Part shown: positions 1 to 9,624 of the stretch, one piece after another | Position numbering within the stretch: position 1 is the stretch's first letter | Layout: the number at the start of each line of letters is the position of its first letter | NCBI GenBank assembly: GCA_021200415.1 | Contig: JAJQGO010000030.1 | Span: 17,630-81,629 of the forward strand | Direction of reading: 5' to 3' | From: Ruminococcus sp. | GTDB lineage: Bacteria > Bacillota > Clostridia > Oscillospirales > Ruminococcaceae | DNA length: 64,000 nt | The notes under the pieces: model-generated | What the model saw: only the letters and a program-made list of their open reading frames with translations | What the model was told of the DNA's origin: nothing | The model's database searches: none | Made by a program: the position numbers and the translations under genes

Positions 1-763
1 TGTAGATGAGATCCATTTCGCTGTTTGTTTCGTCGGAGGCATACTGCCCTGTTAATATATACTCACCGTAGCAGTCGCTGAGGAATGCCATAAGCTCCTT
101 AGCCGAGTCAGAAGCGTTTTCGTTTGAAAGCTCACCGTCCGCCTCGTAGCTTATTTCGCTGAGCGTTGTGTTATTTGAGATTTTCAGGTAATCCACGTCA
201 ATATTTCCGTCATTTGCCTGAAGTCTGATTTCCGATTCGCCGTTTAAGAGAAAAGCTCCGTAAATGGTGATAACGGCAAATGCTCCGCTGTCATCGGGCA
301 TTGTATCAAAGCTGCTGAATTCGGTATCGTTCACGAAAACTGTGCAGCTTACGGCTGTATCGGAGGCAATGCAGAAGGAGAGGTCGTAATGCTGATTGCT
401 GGGGACGTTCACCTCAAACGTGAGAGAATCCGTATCGTCCGTGGAAAATCCCGTAACATATCCCGTGCCGCTGAATCCTGCACGCTCCGCTGCTGTTGTA
501 AGATTGCCGAGGACGCAGCTTTCCGCTTCGTAGGTATCGCCCGTTTCCTGCTGCTCGATTTCCGGATAGACAACCGGATAATCGGGATAAACGCTGGCAG
601 CCTCTGTTGCTTCAGCTGAGGTTTCATCGGTAACACTCTGAACGCTGTCTGAAAGGGAATCATCGGACATTTCTATCATTCCGACTGTATCGCAGCCCGT
701 GAGAGCCGCTGCCGTCATAGCCGCCGCAAGAAAAAGGACTGCTTTTCTTTGTCGTAGATTCAT
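1..763 (-). CDS. Lipoprotein with N-terminal CBM-like domain and start of a GH26-like (beta-mannanase) domain; truncated at window edge
   Basis: Reverse-strand reading from ATG at 763: MNLRQRKAVLFLAAAMTAAALTGCDTV (lipobox LTGC), then YEAESCVLGN (CBM35-like), then KELMAFLSDCYGEYILTGQYASDE, typical of a GH26 N-terminus. Absent from the ORF track because it runs off the edge. Confidence 0.7.
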   Translation of the reverse strand, partial: MNLRQRKAVLFLAAAMTAAALTGCDTVGMIEMSDDSLSDSVQSVTDETSAEATEAASVYPDYPVVYPEIEQQETGDTYEAESCVLGNLTTAAERAGFSGTGYVTGFSTDDTDSLTFEVNVPSNQHYDLSFCIASDTAVSCTVFVNDTEFSSFDTMPDDSGAFAVITIYGAFLLNGESEIRLQANDGNIDVDYLKISNNTTLSEISYEADGELSNENASDSAKELMAFLSDCYGEYILTGQYASDETNSEMDLIY

Positions 764-772
764 AATTCCTCC

Positions 773-3106
773 TTATGCGCTGAATATGTAGGTTCTTCCC
801 GGAAGGGCGCTGAAAATAATTACGCCGTCGGAAATCTGTGAGCCTACAGTTTCTCCGTCGCAGGTTACGCTGACAACGCAATTTGCCCTGACGCGGCATT
901 CTCCCTCAAAATCGGCTGTTATTTCAGCCTTGACGAGCTTTCCCTTTGCCCAGTCTATATTAACTCCGAAGCCGCCCTTTGCGCGCAGACCGTGAATGTG
1001 TCCGTCAGTCCATTCCTCCGGCAGGGCAGGCAGCAGATTTATTTCTCCGCCGCAGCTCTGCATAAGGCATTCCGCAACGGCGGCAGTTCCGCCGAAATTT
1101 CCGTCTATCTGGAAGGGCGGATGCGAATCCAGAAGATTGGGATTTGTGGAATAAGCGAGAAGCTTTTTAAGGTTCTCATAGACCATGCGACTGTCGTAGA
1201 GACGTGCCCACATATTTGTAATCCATGCACAGCTCCAGCCCGTATGACCGCCCCCATGAATGAGTCTGCGGACGAGAGTAGCTCTTGCGGCATCCGCAAG
1301 CTTTGGCGTTTTGTGGGGAGTTATAAGGTCGGCAGGGTGCAGGGCGAAAAGCTGGGAAACGTGTCTGTGTCCGATTTCAACCTCATCATAATCCACTGCC
1401 CATTCCTTAATCTGACCGTACTTGCCGATTTCAGGCTGCGGCAGCTTTTTGAGCATTGATTTCAGCTTCTTTGAAAGTGTTTTATCTCTGCCGAGAATTT
1501 CAGCGCTTTTTATCACGTCATTGAAGAGAACGGTGATTATCTGCGAATCCATAGACGGTCCCATGCAAAGACTTCCCTTGACGCCCTTATCCGTGAGGTA
1601 GGTGTTTTCGGGAGAAACGGAGGGACAGGTTACAAGACGTCCTTCGCTGTCCTCCATGAGGTATTCCACAAAGAATTCAGCTGCCTCCTTCATTATGTGG
1701 TATTTGTCCGCAAGAAATTCCTTATCCTGCGTATATTCATAATGCTCGAAGATATGGAGTGCCAGCCATGCGCCGCCCGTCGGCCAGATTGTTGCGGGCA
1801 TCCATAAATCCTGCGGAGCGGTATCGCCCCATATATCTGTGTTGTGGTGACAAACGAAGCCCTTTTTCACGCCGTACATTTCCTTTGCTGTTGTTCTGCC
1901 GTTTTTGGAGACTCTTTCGAGGAGATCAAAAAGGGGAAGATGGCATTCGGAAAGATTACAGCTTTCAGCGCACCAGTAATTCATTTCGGTATTTATATTT
2001 ACCGTGTAGCGGCAGCCCCACGCAGGCCACATATCCTGATTCCAGATGCCCTGAAGATTCATAGGCTGAGTTCCGGGGCGGCTTGCCGAAATCATGAGAT
2101 AGCGTCCGTAATTGAAGTAAAGTTCAATGAGCTTGTTGTCGTGGATAAGACGTTCGCATTCCTTATCGTCCAGCTCGTTTCCGCGCAGACGTGCAATGCG
2201 TTCATCTGTAGTAAGCTCCTCATCCGCCTCGCTGTTGTCGTTCAGCGAAAGCTCCGCACGGTCAAAAAGCTCCTTGTAGTCGCTGACATGGCGGTAATAA
2301 AGCTCATTGTAGCTGCACCGGAGAGCCATATCCGCGTCAACCTGAGCCGATTCCTCATAGTATTCTCCGTAAAAGCTTGTGCGGACGGACAGAGCTATAA
2401 TAACCTCATCAGCATTTTTAACCTGAATTTTTCCTCCGATAGTGCGAACCTCGCCGCCCTCAGCCTTAGCTCCGACAGCTGCCGCAAAGAAAATGCCGTC
2501 CTTAGAGCCTGTTCCGCCGGTGAAGAGGAGCATATTTTCTCCGCAGGGACGGTTGTCGTCGTAGTAGTCGTCACGTCCGTCAATACTGCACGTCAGGCTG
2601 ACGGCATTCTCCTTTGAAGCTGTAATATGAATAATCATAACCTCATCGGGAGCGGAAACAAATACCTCCCGTGTAAATTCCACATCGTTCACGGTAAAAT
2701 GCACGTCTGAAACAGCAGTTGAAAGATCGAGGGAACGGCTGTAGTTTCTGACCTTGCCGTCAAGCTCCATATTTATTGAAAGATCGCCCAAGGGCATATA
2801 GTGGCGCATATTGGGAGTAACTCCCTGCAGCTTTTCAAAGGCGATTTTCTCGGCTTCGGGGATTCTTCCCTCCATGAGAAGGGCGCGAACCTCGGCAAGC
2901 CCCTCCTGAGCATCGGGATTCACACGGTGCCTTGGACCGCCCGACCATATGGAATCCTCATTGAGCTTGATAATCTCATTTGCGGCTCTGCCGAATATCA
3001 TTCCGCCGATTCTGCCGTTTCCCACGGGAAGCGCCCAGTTGAAATTTTCTTCCGGCTCTTCAAAATTCGCAGGCTGGTTATATTTCAAAATAGTTTCTGT
3101 TTCCAT
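773..3106 (-). CDS. GH95-type alpha-L-fucosidase / glycoside hydrolase
   Basis: 777 aa; N-terminal [45 protein letters not shown] and [23 protein letters not shown] motifs typical of GH95. No obvious signal peptide. Confidence 0.9.
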   Translation of the reverse strand: METETILKYNQPANFEEPEENFNWALPVGNGRIGGMIFGRAANEIIKLNEDSIWSGGPRHRVNPDAQEGLAEVRALLMEGRIPEAEKIAFEKLQGVTPNMRHYMPLGDLSINMELDGKVRNYSRSLDLSTAVSDVHFTVNDVEFTREVFVSAPDEVMIIHITASKENAVSLTCSIDGRDDYYDDNRPCGENMLLFTGGTGSKDGIFFAAAVGAKAEGGEVRTIGGKIQVKNADEVIIALSVRTSFYGEYYEESAQVDADMALRCSYNELYYRHVSDYKELFDRAELSLNDNSEADEELTTDERIARLRGNELDDKECERLIHDNKLIELYFNYGRYLMISASRPGTQPMNLQGIWNQDMWPAWGCRYTVNINTEMNYWCAESCNLSECHLPLFDLLERVSKNGRTTAKEMYGVKKGFVCHHNTDIWGDTAPQDLWMPATIWPTGGAWLALHIFEHYEYTQDKEFLADKYHIMKEAAEFFVEYLMEDSEGRLVTCPSVSPENTYLTDKGVKGSLCMGPSMDSQIITVLFNDVIKSAEILGRDKTLSKKLKSMLKKLPQPEIGKYGQIKEWAVDYDEVEIGHRHVSQLFALHPADLITPHKTPKLADAARATLVRRLIHGGGHTGWSCAWITNMWARLYDSRMVYENLKKLLAYSTNPNLLDSHPPFQIDGNFGGTAAVAECLMQSCGGEINLLPALPEEWTDGHIHGLRAKGGFGVNIDWAKGKLVKAEITADFEGECRVRANCVVSVTCDGETVGSQISDGVIIFSALPGRTYIFSA

Positions 3107-3237
3107 ATAAATCTCCTTAAATTCTTCAAACTCTTCTCTTACTGATTCTTACTGTGATATTATAACACACAATTTCAGCTTTTGCAAATTTCCGGAGGAT
3201 TTCCAGAGATTTTCTGAAACAAATTATAAAAAAGCCC

Positions 3238-3266
3238 TTGACAAAATGGCAAAAGTGTGATAATAT
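3238..3266 (+). promoter_or_regulatory. Sigma-A-like promoter upstream of the T-box leader
   Basis: TTGACA at 3238-3243, TAATAT at 3261-3266, spacer 17. Confidence 0.5.
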
Positions 3267-3283
3267 GAACAATAATAAGTAAT

Positions 3284-3513
3284 GGAAAACGATGACGAGG
3301 AAGGCTATCCCTATATCCCGTTTCAGAGAGCAGCCGTTGGGTGCAAGGCTGTACGGCAGGGTGACGCACACCGCCTCCGAGTATGCCTAATAAGCGTCGG
3401 GCGCTCCCGTTACAGAGCCAATGAGATGCAGAGCTGATGTTCTGCGTGAATCAGGGTGGAACCACGATTTTTTCGTCCCTTGAGCCGTATTGCGGCTTGA
3501 GGGACTTTTTTGT
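3284..3513 (+). promoter_or_regulatory. T-box leader (tRNA-Thr-sensing, inferred) with terminator
   Basis: GATGACGAGGA start motif, AGAGAG motif, canonical AGGGTGGAACCACGATTTTTTCGTCCCT antiterminator/T-box core, terminator CCCTTGAGCCGTATTGCGGCTTGAGGGACTTTTTT. Downstream thrS. Candidate specifier ACC at 3370-3372. Confidence 0.92.
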
Positions 3514-3551
3514 CATGAAGCTCCGGCGAAAATTACTATGGGAGTGATTTT

Positions 3552-4070
3552 ATGAAAAACGAAATGCTTGAGGCTCTTTCAAAGGAGGAGCTTATTCAGC
3601 TGGTGGAGATCTATTCAAAAAACTGGCTTGCGCTGGATGGAGTATGGTTTCAGTCAGTTGAAAAAAAGCTTGGCATGGACGAAGCCATGCTCCACGACAA
3701 GGAGGCTTGGAGCAGATTTACCGTTATCGAGGCAAGGCGTATCAGGGATTTCCTCAGGCTGCCTGAAAATTCAGGATTGGAGGGGCTGCAAAAGGCTCTT
3801 TCCCTGAGATTCTATGCCAATCTCAATGACGATGAATTTATCCGCAGAGGAAACACCCTCATCTATCGCATGGTGGACTGCCGTGTGCAGTCGGCACGAA
3901 CCCGCAAGGGCATGGAGCTGCACCCATGCAAAGCTGTCGGAATTATCGAGTATTCGGAATTTGCCCGAACCATTGACAGCCGCATTTCCTGCCGCTGTCT
4001 GAGCTGCTGCCCCGATATAACCGATGAAAGCTGCTGCTGCGCATGGGAATTCACATTGAATGAAAATTAA
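3552..4070 (+). CDS. Hypothetical protein, DUF6125-like, Cys-rich C-terminus
   Basis: 172 aa ORF directly downstream of the T-box and upstream of thrS; C-terminal CRCLSCCPDITDESCCCAWEF. Confidence 0.8.
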   Translation: MKNEMLEALSKEELIQLVEIYSKNWLALDGVWFQSVEKKLGMDEAMLHDKEAWSRFTVIEARRIRDFLRLPENSGLEGLQKALSLRFYANLNDDEFIRRGNTLIYRMVDCRVQSARTRKGMELHPCKAVGIIEYSEFARTIDSRISCRCLSCCPDITDESCCCAWEFTLNEN

Positions 4071-4094
4071 AATTATCCAAAAGGAGTAATTATT

Positions 4095-6041
4095 ATGATT
4101 AAACTAACGCTGAAGGACGGAAACGTCCGTGAAATCGAGTCGGCTATGCCGGCATCCGAAATCATCAAGGGAATTGGTATGGGTCTTTACAAGGCAGCCT
4201 GCTGTGTGAAGCTCAACGGAGAGGTAAAGGATCTCCGCACCGTTGTTGACGCAGACTGTGAATTTGAGGTCTGTACATTCGACAGCATTGACGGAAAAAA
4301 GACCTTCTGGCACACGGCTTCGCATATTCTCGCACAGGCTGTAAAACGCCTCTACCCCGAAGCTAAGCTGGCTATCGGCCCTGCAATCGACAACGGCTTC
4401 TACTATGATTTCGATCTGGAAAAGCCCTTCACTCCCGATGAGCTTGAAAAAATCGAGGCTGAAATGAAAAAAATCGTCAAGGAAGGACTTCCCTTGGAGC
4501 AGTTTGAGCTTCCCCCCGAAGAGGCTGTCGCTAAGCTTAAAGAGATGGACGAGCCTTACAAGGTTGAGCTGTGCATGGAGCACGCGGACAAGGGCGAGCC
4601 TATCTCCTTCTATAAGCAGGGCGAATTCGTTGACCTCTGCGCAGGCCCGCACCTTATGACGACTGCCCCTGTAAAGGCATTCAAGCTTCTCTCATGCACG
4701 GGTGCTTACTGGAGAGGCTCGGAGAAAAATAAAATGCTCTCACGTGTATATGCAACCGCATATCCTAAGGCTGCCGAGCTTGAGGCTGACATTAAGCAGC
4801 GTGAGGAGGCTAAAATGCGCGACCACAATAAGCTGGGACGTGAGCTTGAATATTTTACAACTGTTGATTATATCGGTCAGGGACTTCCCATTCTTCTCCC
4901 CAAGGGCGCAAGGGTAATTCAGCTTCTCCAGCGCTGGGTTGAGGACGAGGAGCAGAAGCGCGGCTATCAGCTTACGAAAACACCCTATCTTGCAAAGAGA
5001 GAGCTGTATAAAATTTCAGGACACTGGGATCATTATCTTGACAGTATGTTCATTCTCGGCGATCCCTACGACGAAACAAAGGAATGCTTTGCGCTTCGTC
5101 CGATGACCTGTCCGTTCCAGTATCAGGTATTCCTGAACAGACAGCGTTCCTACCGTGATCTGCCAATGAGACTGAATGAAACCTCAACGCTTTTCCGCAA
5201 GGAGGACAGCGGTGAAATGCACGGACTTATTCGTGTCCGCCAGTTCACCATTTCAGAGGGACACATCATACTTCGTCCCGAACAGCTTGAGGAGGAATTC
5301 AGAAACTGCCTTGAGCTTGCAAATTATATGCTTGAAACAGTTGGTCTTGCTGAGGACGTAACATACCGTTTCTCACAGTGGGATCCCGCAAACCCGAACA
5401 ACAAGTACGAGGGAACTGCCGAGCAGTGGGAAGAGGCACAGAGCCTTATGAAAAAGATTCTCGATCATCTTGAAATTGATTATACTGTCGGCATTGACGA
5501 GGCTGCATTCTACGGTCCGAAGCTTGATATTCAGATAAAGAACGTTTTCGGAAAAGAGGACACGCTTATAACAATTCAGATAGATATGCTTCTTGCGGAA
5601 AAATTCGGAATGGAATATGTCGATGTTGACGGCACAAAAAGACGTCCGTATATTATTCACAGAACGTCCATAGGCTGCTATGAGAGAACGCTTGCGCTTC
5701 TCATTGAAAAGTATGCGGGTGCACTTCCTCTTTGGCTTGCTCCGGAACAGGTACGTATAATTCCTGTTGCGGACAGACATCTTGAATACTGTGACAAGCT
5801 GCTGGCAAAGCTCAAGGACAGCGGAATCCGTGCAACTATTGACGACAGAGCTGAAAAGGTTGGATATAAGATTCGTTCGGCAACAGTTGAGAAGCTCCCG
5901 ATAATGCTTACAATAGGCGACAAGGAGGTCGAAAGCGAAACGGTATCGGTTCGTTCAAGACGTGAAGGCGATTTAGGGTCAATGACGCAGGCTGATCTTA
6001 TTTCAAAGCTTGTTGACGATGTTGAAAAGAAAGTAAAGTAA
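4095..6041 (+). CDS. thrS: Threonyl-tRNA synthetase
   Basis: 648 aa; TGS-like N-terminus, HTASHILAQAVKRLYPEAKLAIGPAIDNGFYYDFD, class II aaRS motifs (RPMTCPFQYQVF, FRKEDSGEMHGLIRVRQFTISEGH). Confidence 0.98.
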   Translation: MIKLTLKDGNVREIESAMPASEIIKGIGMGLYKAACCVKLNGEVKDLRTVVDADCEFEVCTFDSIDGKKTFWHTASHILAQAVKRLYPEAKLAIGPAIDNGFYYDFDLEKPFTPDELEKIEAEMKKIVKEGLPLEQFELPPEEAVAKLKEMDEPYKVELCMEHADKGEPISFYKQGEFVDLCAGPHLMTTAPVKAFKLLSCTGAYWRGSEKNKMLSRVYATAYPKAAELEADIKQREEAKMRDHNKLGRELEYFTTVDYIGQGLPILLPKGARVIQLLQRWVEDEEQKRGYQLTKTPYLAKRELYKISGHWDHYLDSMFILGDPYDETKECFALRPMTCPFQYQVFLNRQRSYRDLPMRLNETSTLFRKEDSGEMHGLIRVRQFTISEGHIILRPEQLEEEFRNCLELANYMLETVGLAEDVTYRFSQWDPANPNNKYEGTAEQWEEAQSLMKKILDHLEIDYTVGIDEAAFYGPKLDIQIKNVFGKEDTLITIQIDMLLAEKFGMEYVDVDGTKRRPYIIHRTSIGCYERTLALLIEKYAGALPLWLAPEQVRIIPVADRHLEYCDKLLAKLKDSGIRATIDDRAEKVGYKIRSATVEKLPIMLTIGDKEVESETVSVRSRREGDLGSMTQADLISKLVDDVEKKVK

Positions 6042-6045
6042 TATG

Positions 6046-6073
6046 AAAAGCACGCCGAGAGGCGTGCTTTTTT
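6046..6073 (+). terminator. Rho-independent terminator after thrS
   Basis: AAAGCACGCCGAGAGGCGTGCTTTTTT. Confidence 0.85.
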
Positions 6074-6130
6074 ACGGTAACAAATTCCGCATATAAAGGG
6101 ACGCCCTGAGACGTCCCTTTGTTACATATT

Positions 6131-7831
6131 CTACATATTTTCTATAATGTATATCCTCATTGCAAGCAAATCGAACACATCAAAATAACCGTCCTCATTG
6201 AAATCGCAGCGGCAGGTGTTGATTCTCCGCATGAGGTTATTTGCGCAGACAACCAAGTCTGCGGAGTTTACTTTTCCGTCGGAATTATAATCGCCGTGGA
6301 GCTGTTCTGCCTCCGTTGTGGTTGTGGTAGCTTCTTCGGCTGTTGCCGTAGTTGTAGTCGTCGTTGTTGCTTCTGTTGTAGTAGTTGTGGTGGTTGTTTC
6401 TGTAGTCGTGGTAGTTGTAGTGGTAGTTGTAGTTGTTGTTTCTGTAGTAGTTGTAGTAGTTGTAACCGTTGTCGTTGTGGTAGTTGCTTCTGTAGTTGAA
6501 GTAGTTGTTTCAGTGGTAGTCGTTGTTGCTTCTGTAGTAGTTGTAGTAGTCGTAGTTGTTGCTTCTGTAGTTGAAGTAGTTGTTTCAGCAGTAGTCGTGG
6601 TAGTCGTTGTTGCTGCTTCTGTTGTTGTAGTTGTCGTTGCCGTGGTAGTCGTGGTTGTTTCAGTGGAAGTTGTGGTAGTCGTAGTCGTTGTAGTAGTGGT
6701 AGTGGTAGTAGTAGTGGTAGTAGTTGTTGTTGTTGCAACTGCCTGATCAGGATCATAATCCGAGGTTGAAATTTCGGGATAGGTCAGGGGCGTTCCAAGG
6801 TAGTCGTAGCCTTCGGTATGCTCAACGAAAAAGCTGTCAGAGCCTTTCAGGAAGTAATCGTACTTAATCTCAATGCCGTATGAACCGTCTGTATCGTCCC
6901 ATGTAAGGTCGATTCCGTACCAATTGCCGTCCTCCATCTGAACGTAATTCCACATATGAGCTTCGTTGCTTTCCTCATCGTAATTTCCGAAAACAAGGAC
7001 ACACGGAATACCCAATTTGTCGCAGATAAGCTTGAAGCCCTCTGAGTAGCCTTCGCAGACCACGCCCGGCTCTACGAGCGAACCAATCGCTGAGCTTGTG
7101 AATGATGCGTTTAAATCATAATACGTGAAAAGAGAAATTGTATCATGAATACTTTTCAGCTGCTCATATCGTGTTTCGCCCTCAACCTCAAAATCCTCTA
7201 TTGCCGCGTCGAGCTTTTCCTTATAGAGAGCCGCATTTTCCACAGAACCGAGTGATTCATAAATTGCAGGTGTGAATTTCAGCTTCGTAATCTTCATGGT
7301 GTAATTATTTGTCGTCTGACTGTATGAGTAGGTTGCGTTCGAAATGCCAATGGTGAGCCTGCCCATTTCCAGCCAGAAAATCTCAGGATAATCGAACATC
7401 AGGCTGTCAAGACCGGGCTTGCAGTTTTCAAAAACAGCCTCACTGAAATTTTCAGCGTCCTCATCTGTGTAGTCGTCCGTTCCGGGGAGTCCCGAAAGGG
7501 TGATTCTAACTGTTTCGGGAAGCTCAACTGTTATTGCTTCGTCGGAGGGGTCTACCCAGACGGTAAGTGCGTTGTAAACGGCAAGATTATTGCTGTCCAG
7601 ATAATCCGCGAAGTTAAAGGTACCATCGCTGAAATTTGAAAGAACCGAAGGAGATTGGGGCAGACTAAGCTCAAGCTCCAGATCCTCCGAATCATCATAG
7701 GTGAGGTCGTCAATATCAACGCAGATTCCCGAGGTAACGCTCAGAGCCTCCGCATAAGATGTAATAACGTTGCAGCTCAGCAAGCAAGCCGCCGCAGCGA
7801 TTGATATGATCGATGAGAATATTTTTTTCAT
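6131..7831 (-). CDS. Secreted transglutaminase-like protein with Thr-rich linker and C-terminal type I dockerin
   Basis: Start at MKKIFSSIISIAAAACLLSC (RBS GGAGG), not the longer ORF start at 7912, which lies in a repeat. Transglutaminase-like region GVVCEGYSEGFKLICDKLGIPCVLVFG...HMWNYVQMEDGNWYGIDLTWDD; ~140-residue Thr linker; dockerin GDYNSDGKVNSADLVVCANNLM...CDFNEDGYFDVFDLLAMRIYI. Confidence 0.9.
   Translation of the reverse strand: MKKIFSSIISIAAAACLLSCNVITSYAEALSVTSGICVDIDDLTYDDSEDLELELSLPQSPSVLSNFSDGTFNFADYLDSNNLAVYNALTVWVDPSDEAITVELPETVRITLSGLPGTDDYTDEDAENFSEAVFENCKPGLDSLMFDYPEIFWLEMGRLTIGISNATYSYSQTTNNYTMKITKLKFTPAIYESLGSVENAALYKEKLDAAIEDFEVEGETRYEQLKSIHDTISLFTYYDLNASFTSSAIGSLVEPGVVCEGYSEGFKLICDKLGIPCVLVFGNYDEESNEAHMWNYVQMEDGNWYGIDLTWDDTDGSYGIEIKYDYFLKGSDSFFVEHTEGYDYLGTPLTYPEISTSDYDPDQAVATTTTTTTTTTTTTTTTTTTTTTSTETTTTTTATTTTTTEAATTTTTTTAETTTSTTEATTTTTTTTTEATTTTTETTTSTTEATTTTTTVTTTTTTTETTTTTTTTTTTTTETTTTTTTTEATTTTTTTATAEEATTTTTEAEQLHGDYNSDGKVNSADLVVCANNLMRRINTCRCDFNEDGYFDVFDLLAMRIYIIENM
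6310..6740. repeat. Low-complexity ACN-codon tract encoding the Thr-rich linker
   Basis: + strand is nearly all GTN/GTA trinucleotide-like runs (gttgttgtagtcgtggtagt...), giving poly-Thr on the - strand. Confidence 0.95.
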
Positions 7832-7853
7832 AAAAATTCGCCTCCAATTTTCC

Positions 7854-7923
7854 GGCATCACCTCATGAAGCCTGCCTAAGGGCTTTGCCGTGTGCCTGCA
7901 CAGCAATTTCATGCGGTATTGCC
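7854..7923. repeat. Diverged short copy of the TIR element (copy F)
   Basis: GGCATCACCTCATGAAGCCTGCCTAAGGGCTTTGCCGTGTGCCTGCACAGCAATTTCATGCGGTATTGCC aligns along its length with copy D at 19046-19116. Confidence 0.7.
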
Positions 7924-8215
7924 TATGCTATTCCCATTCCCCGTTTTTCGGTTATTGTCTTGTTTTCATTATATATAATCTTCACGAATTTGTCAATGAT
8001 TTTGAGAAAAAACAGTGAAAATGTCATAAACAGTGCCTTAATATCTGTTCAATTTCACAACACCTTGAATCAACCTTAAAAATACTAAAAATTATCAAAA
8101 AAAGCCGAAATTTAACATTTATATTAGGCAGAATTTTACTTGAAAATAACCTGATGCTGTGATATAATAATTTTAGTGTGTTATCACAACAATCTTTGAA
8201 GGCGAGGTTCTGAAT

Positions 8216-9493
8216 ATGGAATTATCTCAGATGAACAAGGAACAGCTGCTGTGTTTCAAAGGCGAAAACGAAGCAGATTACAGCAAGTTTAAGGCTCAGG
8301 GACTCAGTCTTGATATGTCAAGAGGAAAGCCCTCCTCCGACCAGCTCGACCTCAGCATGGATATGCTCAAGGTCTTTGATGACGGAAATTGTACAAGCGA
8401 AACAGGCTTCGACTGCCGCAATTACGGCTTACTCGACGGAATTCCCGAAGCCAAAAAGCTCTTTGCTCCAATGATCGGCGTAAATACCGATGAAATAATT
8501 ATATTCGGCAACTCAAGCCTCAGCGCTATGTACTGGTCAGTTCAGACTGCCTATACGCATGGTGTTCTTGGCTCAAAGCCGTGGTGCAAATATGATAAGG
8601 TTAAGTTCCTTTGCCCCGTTCCCGGCTATGACAGGCACTTTAAGGTTACTGAATTTTTCGGAATTGAAATGATTAACGTTCCCATGACTCCCACAGGTCC
8701 TGATATGGATATGGTTGAAAGGCTTGTTGCCGAGGACGAGACTGTCAAAGGAATATGGTGCGTTCCGCAGTATTCAAATCCTGATGGCATTTCCTACAGC
8801 GATGAAACTGTAAAGCGTTTTGCGGCTCTCAAGCCGAAGGCTAAGGATTTCCGTATTTTCTGGGATAACGCCTACTGCGTACATCATCTCACAGATAACC
8901 CGAAATACATTCTCAATATTCTCGATGAAGCCAAAAAGGTCGGCAACGAAAATATCGTTTATATGTTCGGCTCAACATCAAAAATCACATTCCCCGGCGC
9001 AGGAGTTGCCTTCATGGGCGGCAGCAAGGAAAATATGGACGCTCTCAAAAAATTCCTTGGTACAAGCATTATCAGCTACGACAAGATGAATCAGCTCCGC
9101 CACGTTAAATACTTCGGCACGTATGAAAACATTCTCGAGCATATGAAAAAGCATACGGCTCTTCTTGTCCCGAAGTTCAACGCAGTTACGGATATGCTTG
9201 AAGCTGAAATTGCTCCTTTGGGCATTGGCAGCTGGATTAAGCCGGAGGGCGGTTACTTTGTTTCGTTTAATTCTCTCCCCGGCTGCGCAAAGAGAATCGT
9301 TCAGCTTTGCAAGGAGGCGGGAGTCGTCCTTACGGGCGCAGGAGCTACTTTCCCGTACGGCAAGGATCCGGAGGACAAAAATATCCGTATTTCGCCGTCC
9401 TACCCCACAGTTGAGGAGCTTAAAAAGGCTATGGAGCTTTTCGTTATCTGCGTAAAGCTTGCAAGTGCGGAAAAGCTTCTTGCAGAAGCGTAA
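8216..9493 (+). CDS. PLP-dependent aminotransferase class I/II
   Basis: 425 aa; LSMDMLKVFDDGN, WCVPQYSNPDGISYSDETVKR, FGSTSKITFPGAGVAFMGGS (PLP Lys region). Confidence 0.9.
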   Translation: MELSQMNKEQLLCFKGENEADYSKFKAQGLSLDMSRGKPSSDQLDLSMDMLKVFDDGNCTSETGFDCRNYGLLDGIPEAKKLFAPMIGVNTDEIIIFGNSSLSAMYWSVQTAYTHGVLGSKPWCKYDKVKFLCPVPGYDRHFKVTEFFGIEMINVPMTPTGPDMDMVERLVAEDETVKGIWCVPQYSNPDGISYSDETVKRFAALKPKAKDFRIFWDNAYCVHHLTDNPKYILNILDEAKKVGNENIVYMFGSTSKITFPGAGVAFMGGSKENMDALKKFLGTSIISYDKMNQLRHVKYFGTYENILEHMKKHTALLVPKFNAVTDMLEAEIAPLGIGSWIKPEGGYFVSFNSLPGCAKRIVQLCKEAGVVLTGAGATFPYGKDPEDKNIRISPSYPTVEELKKAMELFVICVKLASAEKLLAEA

Positions 9494-9504
9494 TATTACC
9501 TTAA

Positions 9505-9536
9505 ATCCGGAGATTCACTGAACCTCCGGATTTTTT
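9505..9536 (+). terminator. Rho-independent terminator
   Basis: AATCCGGAGATTCACTGAACCTCCGGATTTTTTATT. Confidence 0.75.
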
Positions 9537-9624
9537 ATTGACCGAATCTGAATTATAATGTATAATAAGATAATCCTCACAGCACAGGAATTGTGCGTAA
9601 ATCAGAAACGGCAGGGTTTGAAAT

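Noticed and set aside
1844-2617. 257-aa + strand ORF antisense to the GH95 gene
   Set aside because: Shadow ORF opposite a clear coding gene; no family resemblance.
6318-6746. Val-rich + strand ORF and Leu/Gln-rich - strand ORF (6268-6756) in the linker tract
   Set aside because: Alternative-frame readings of the ACN codon tract that encodes the Thr linker; no RBS or recognisable domain.
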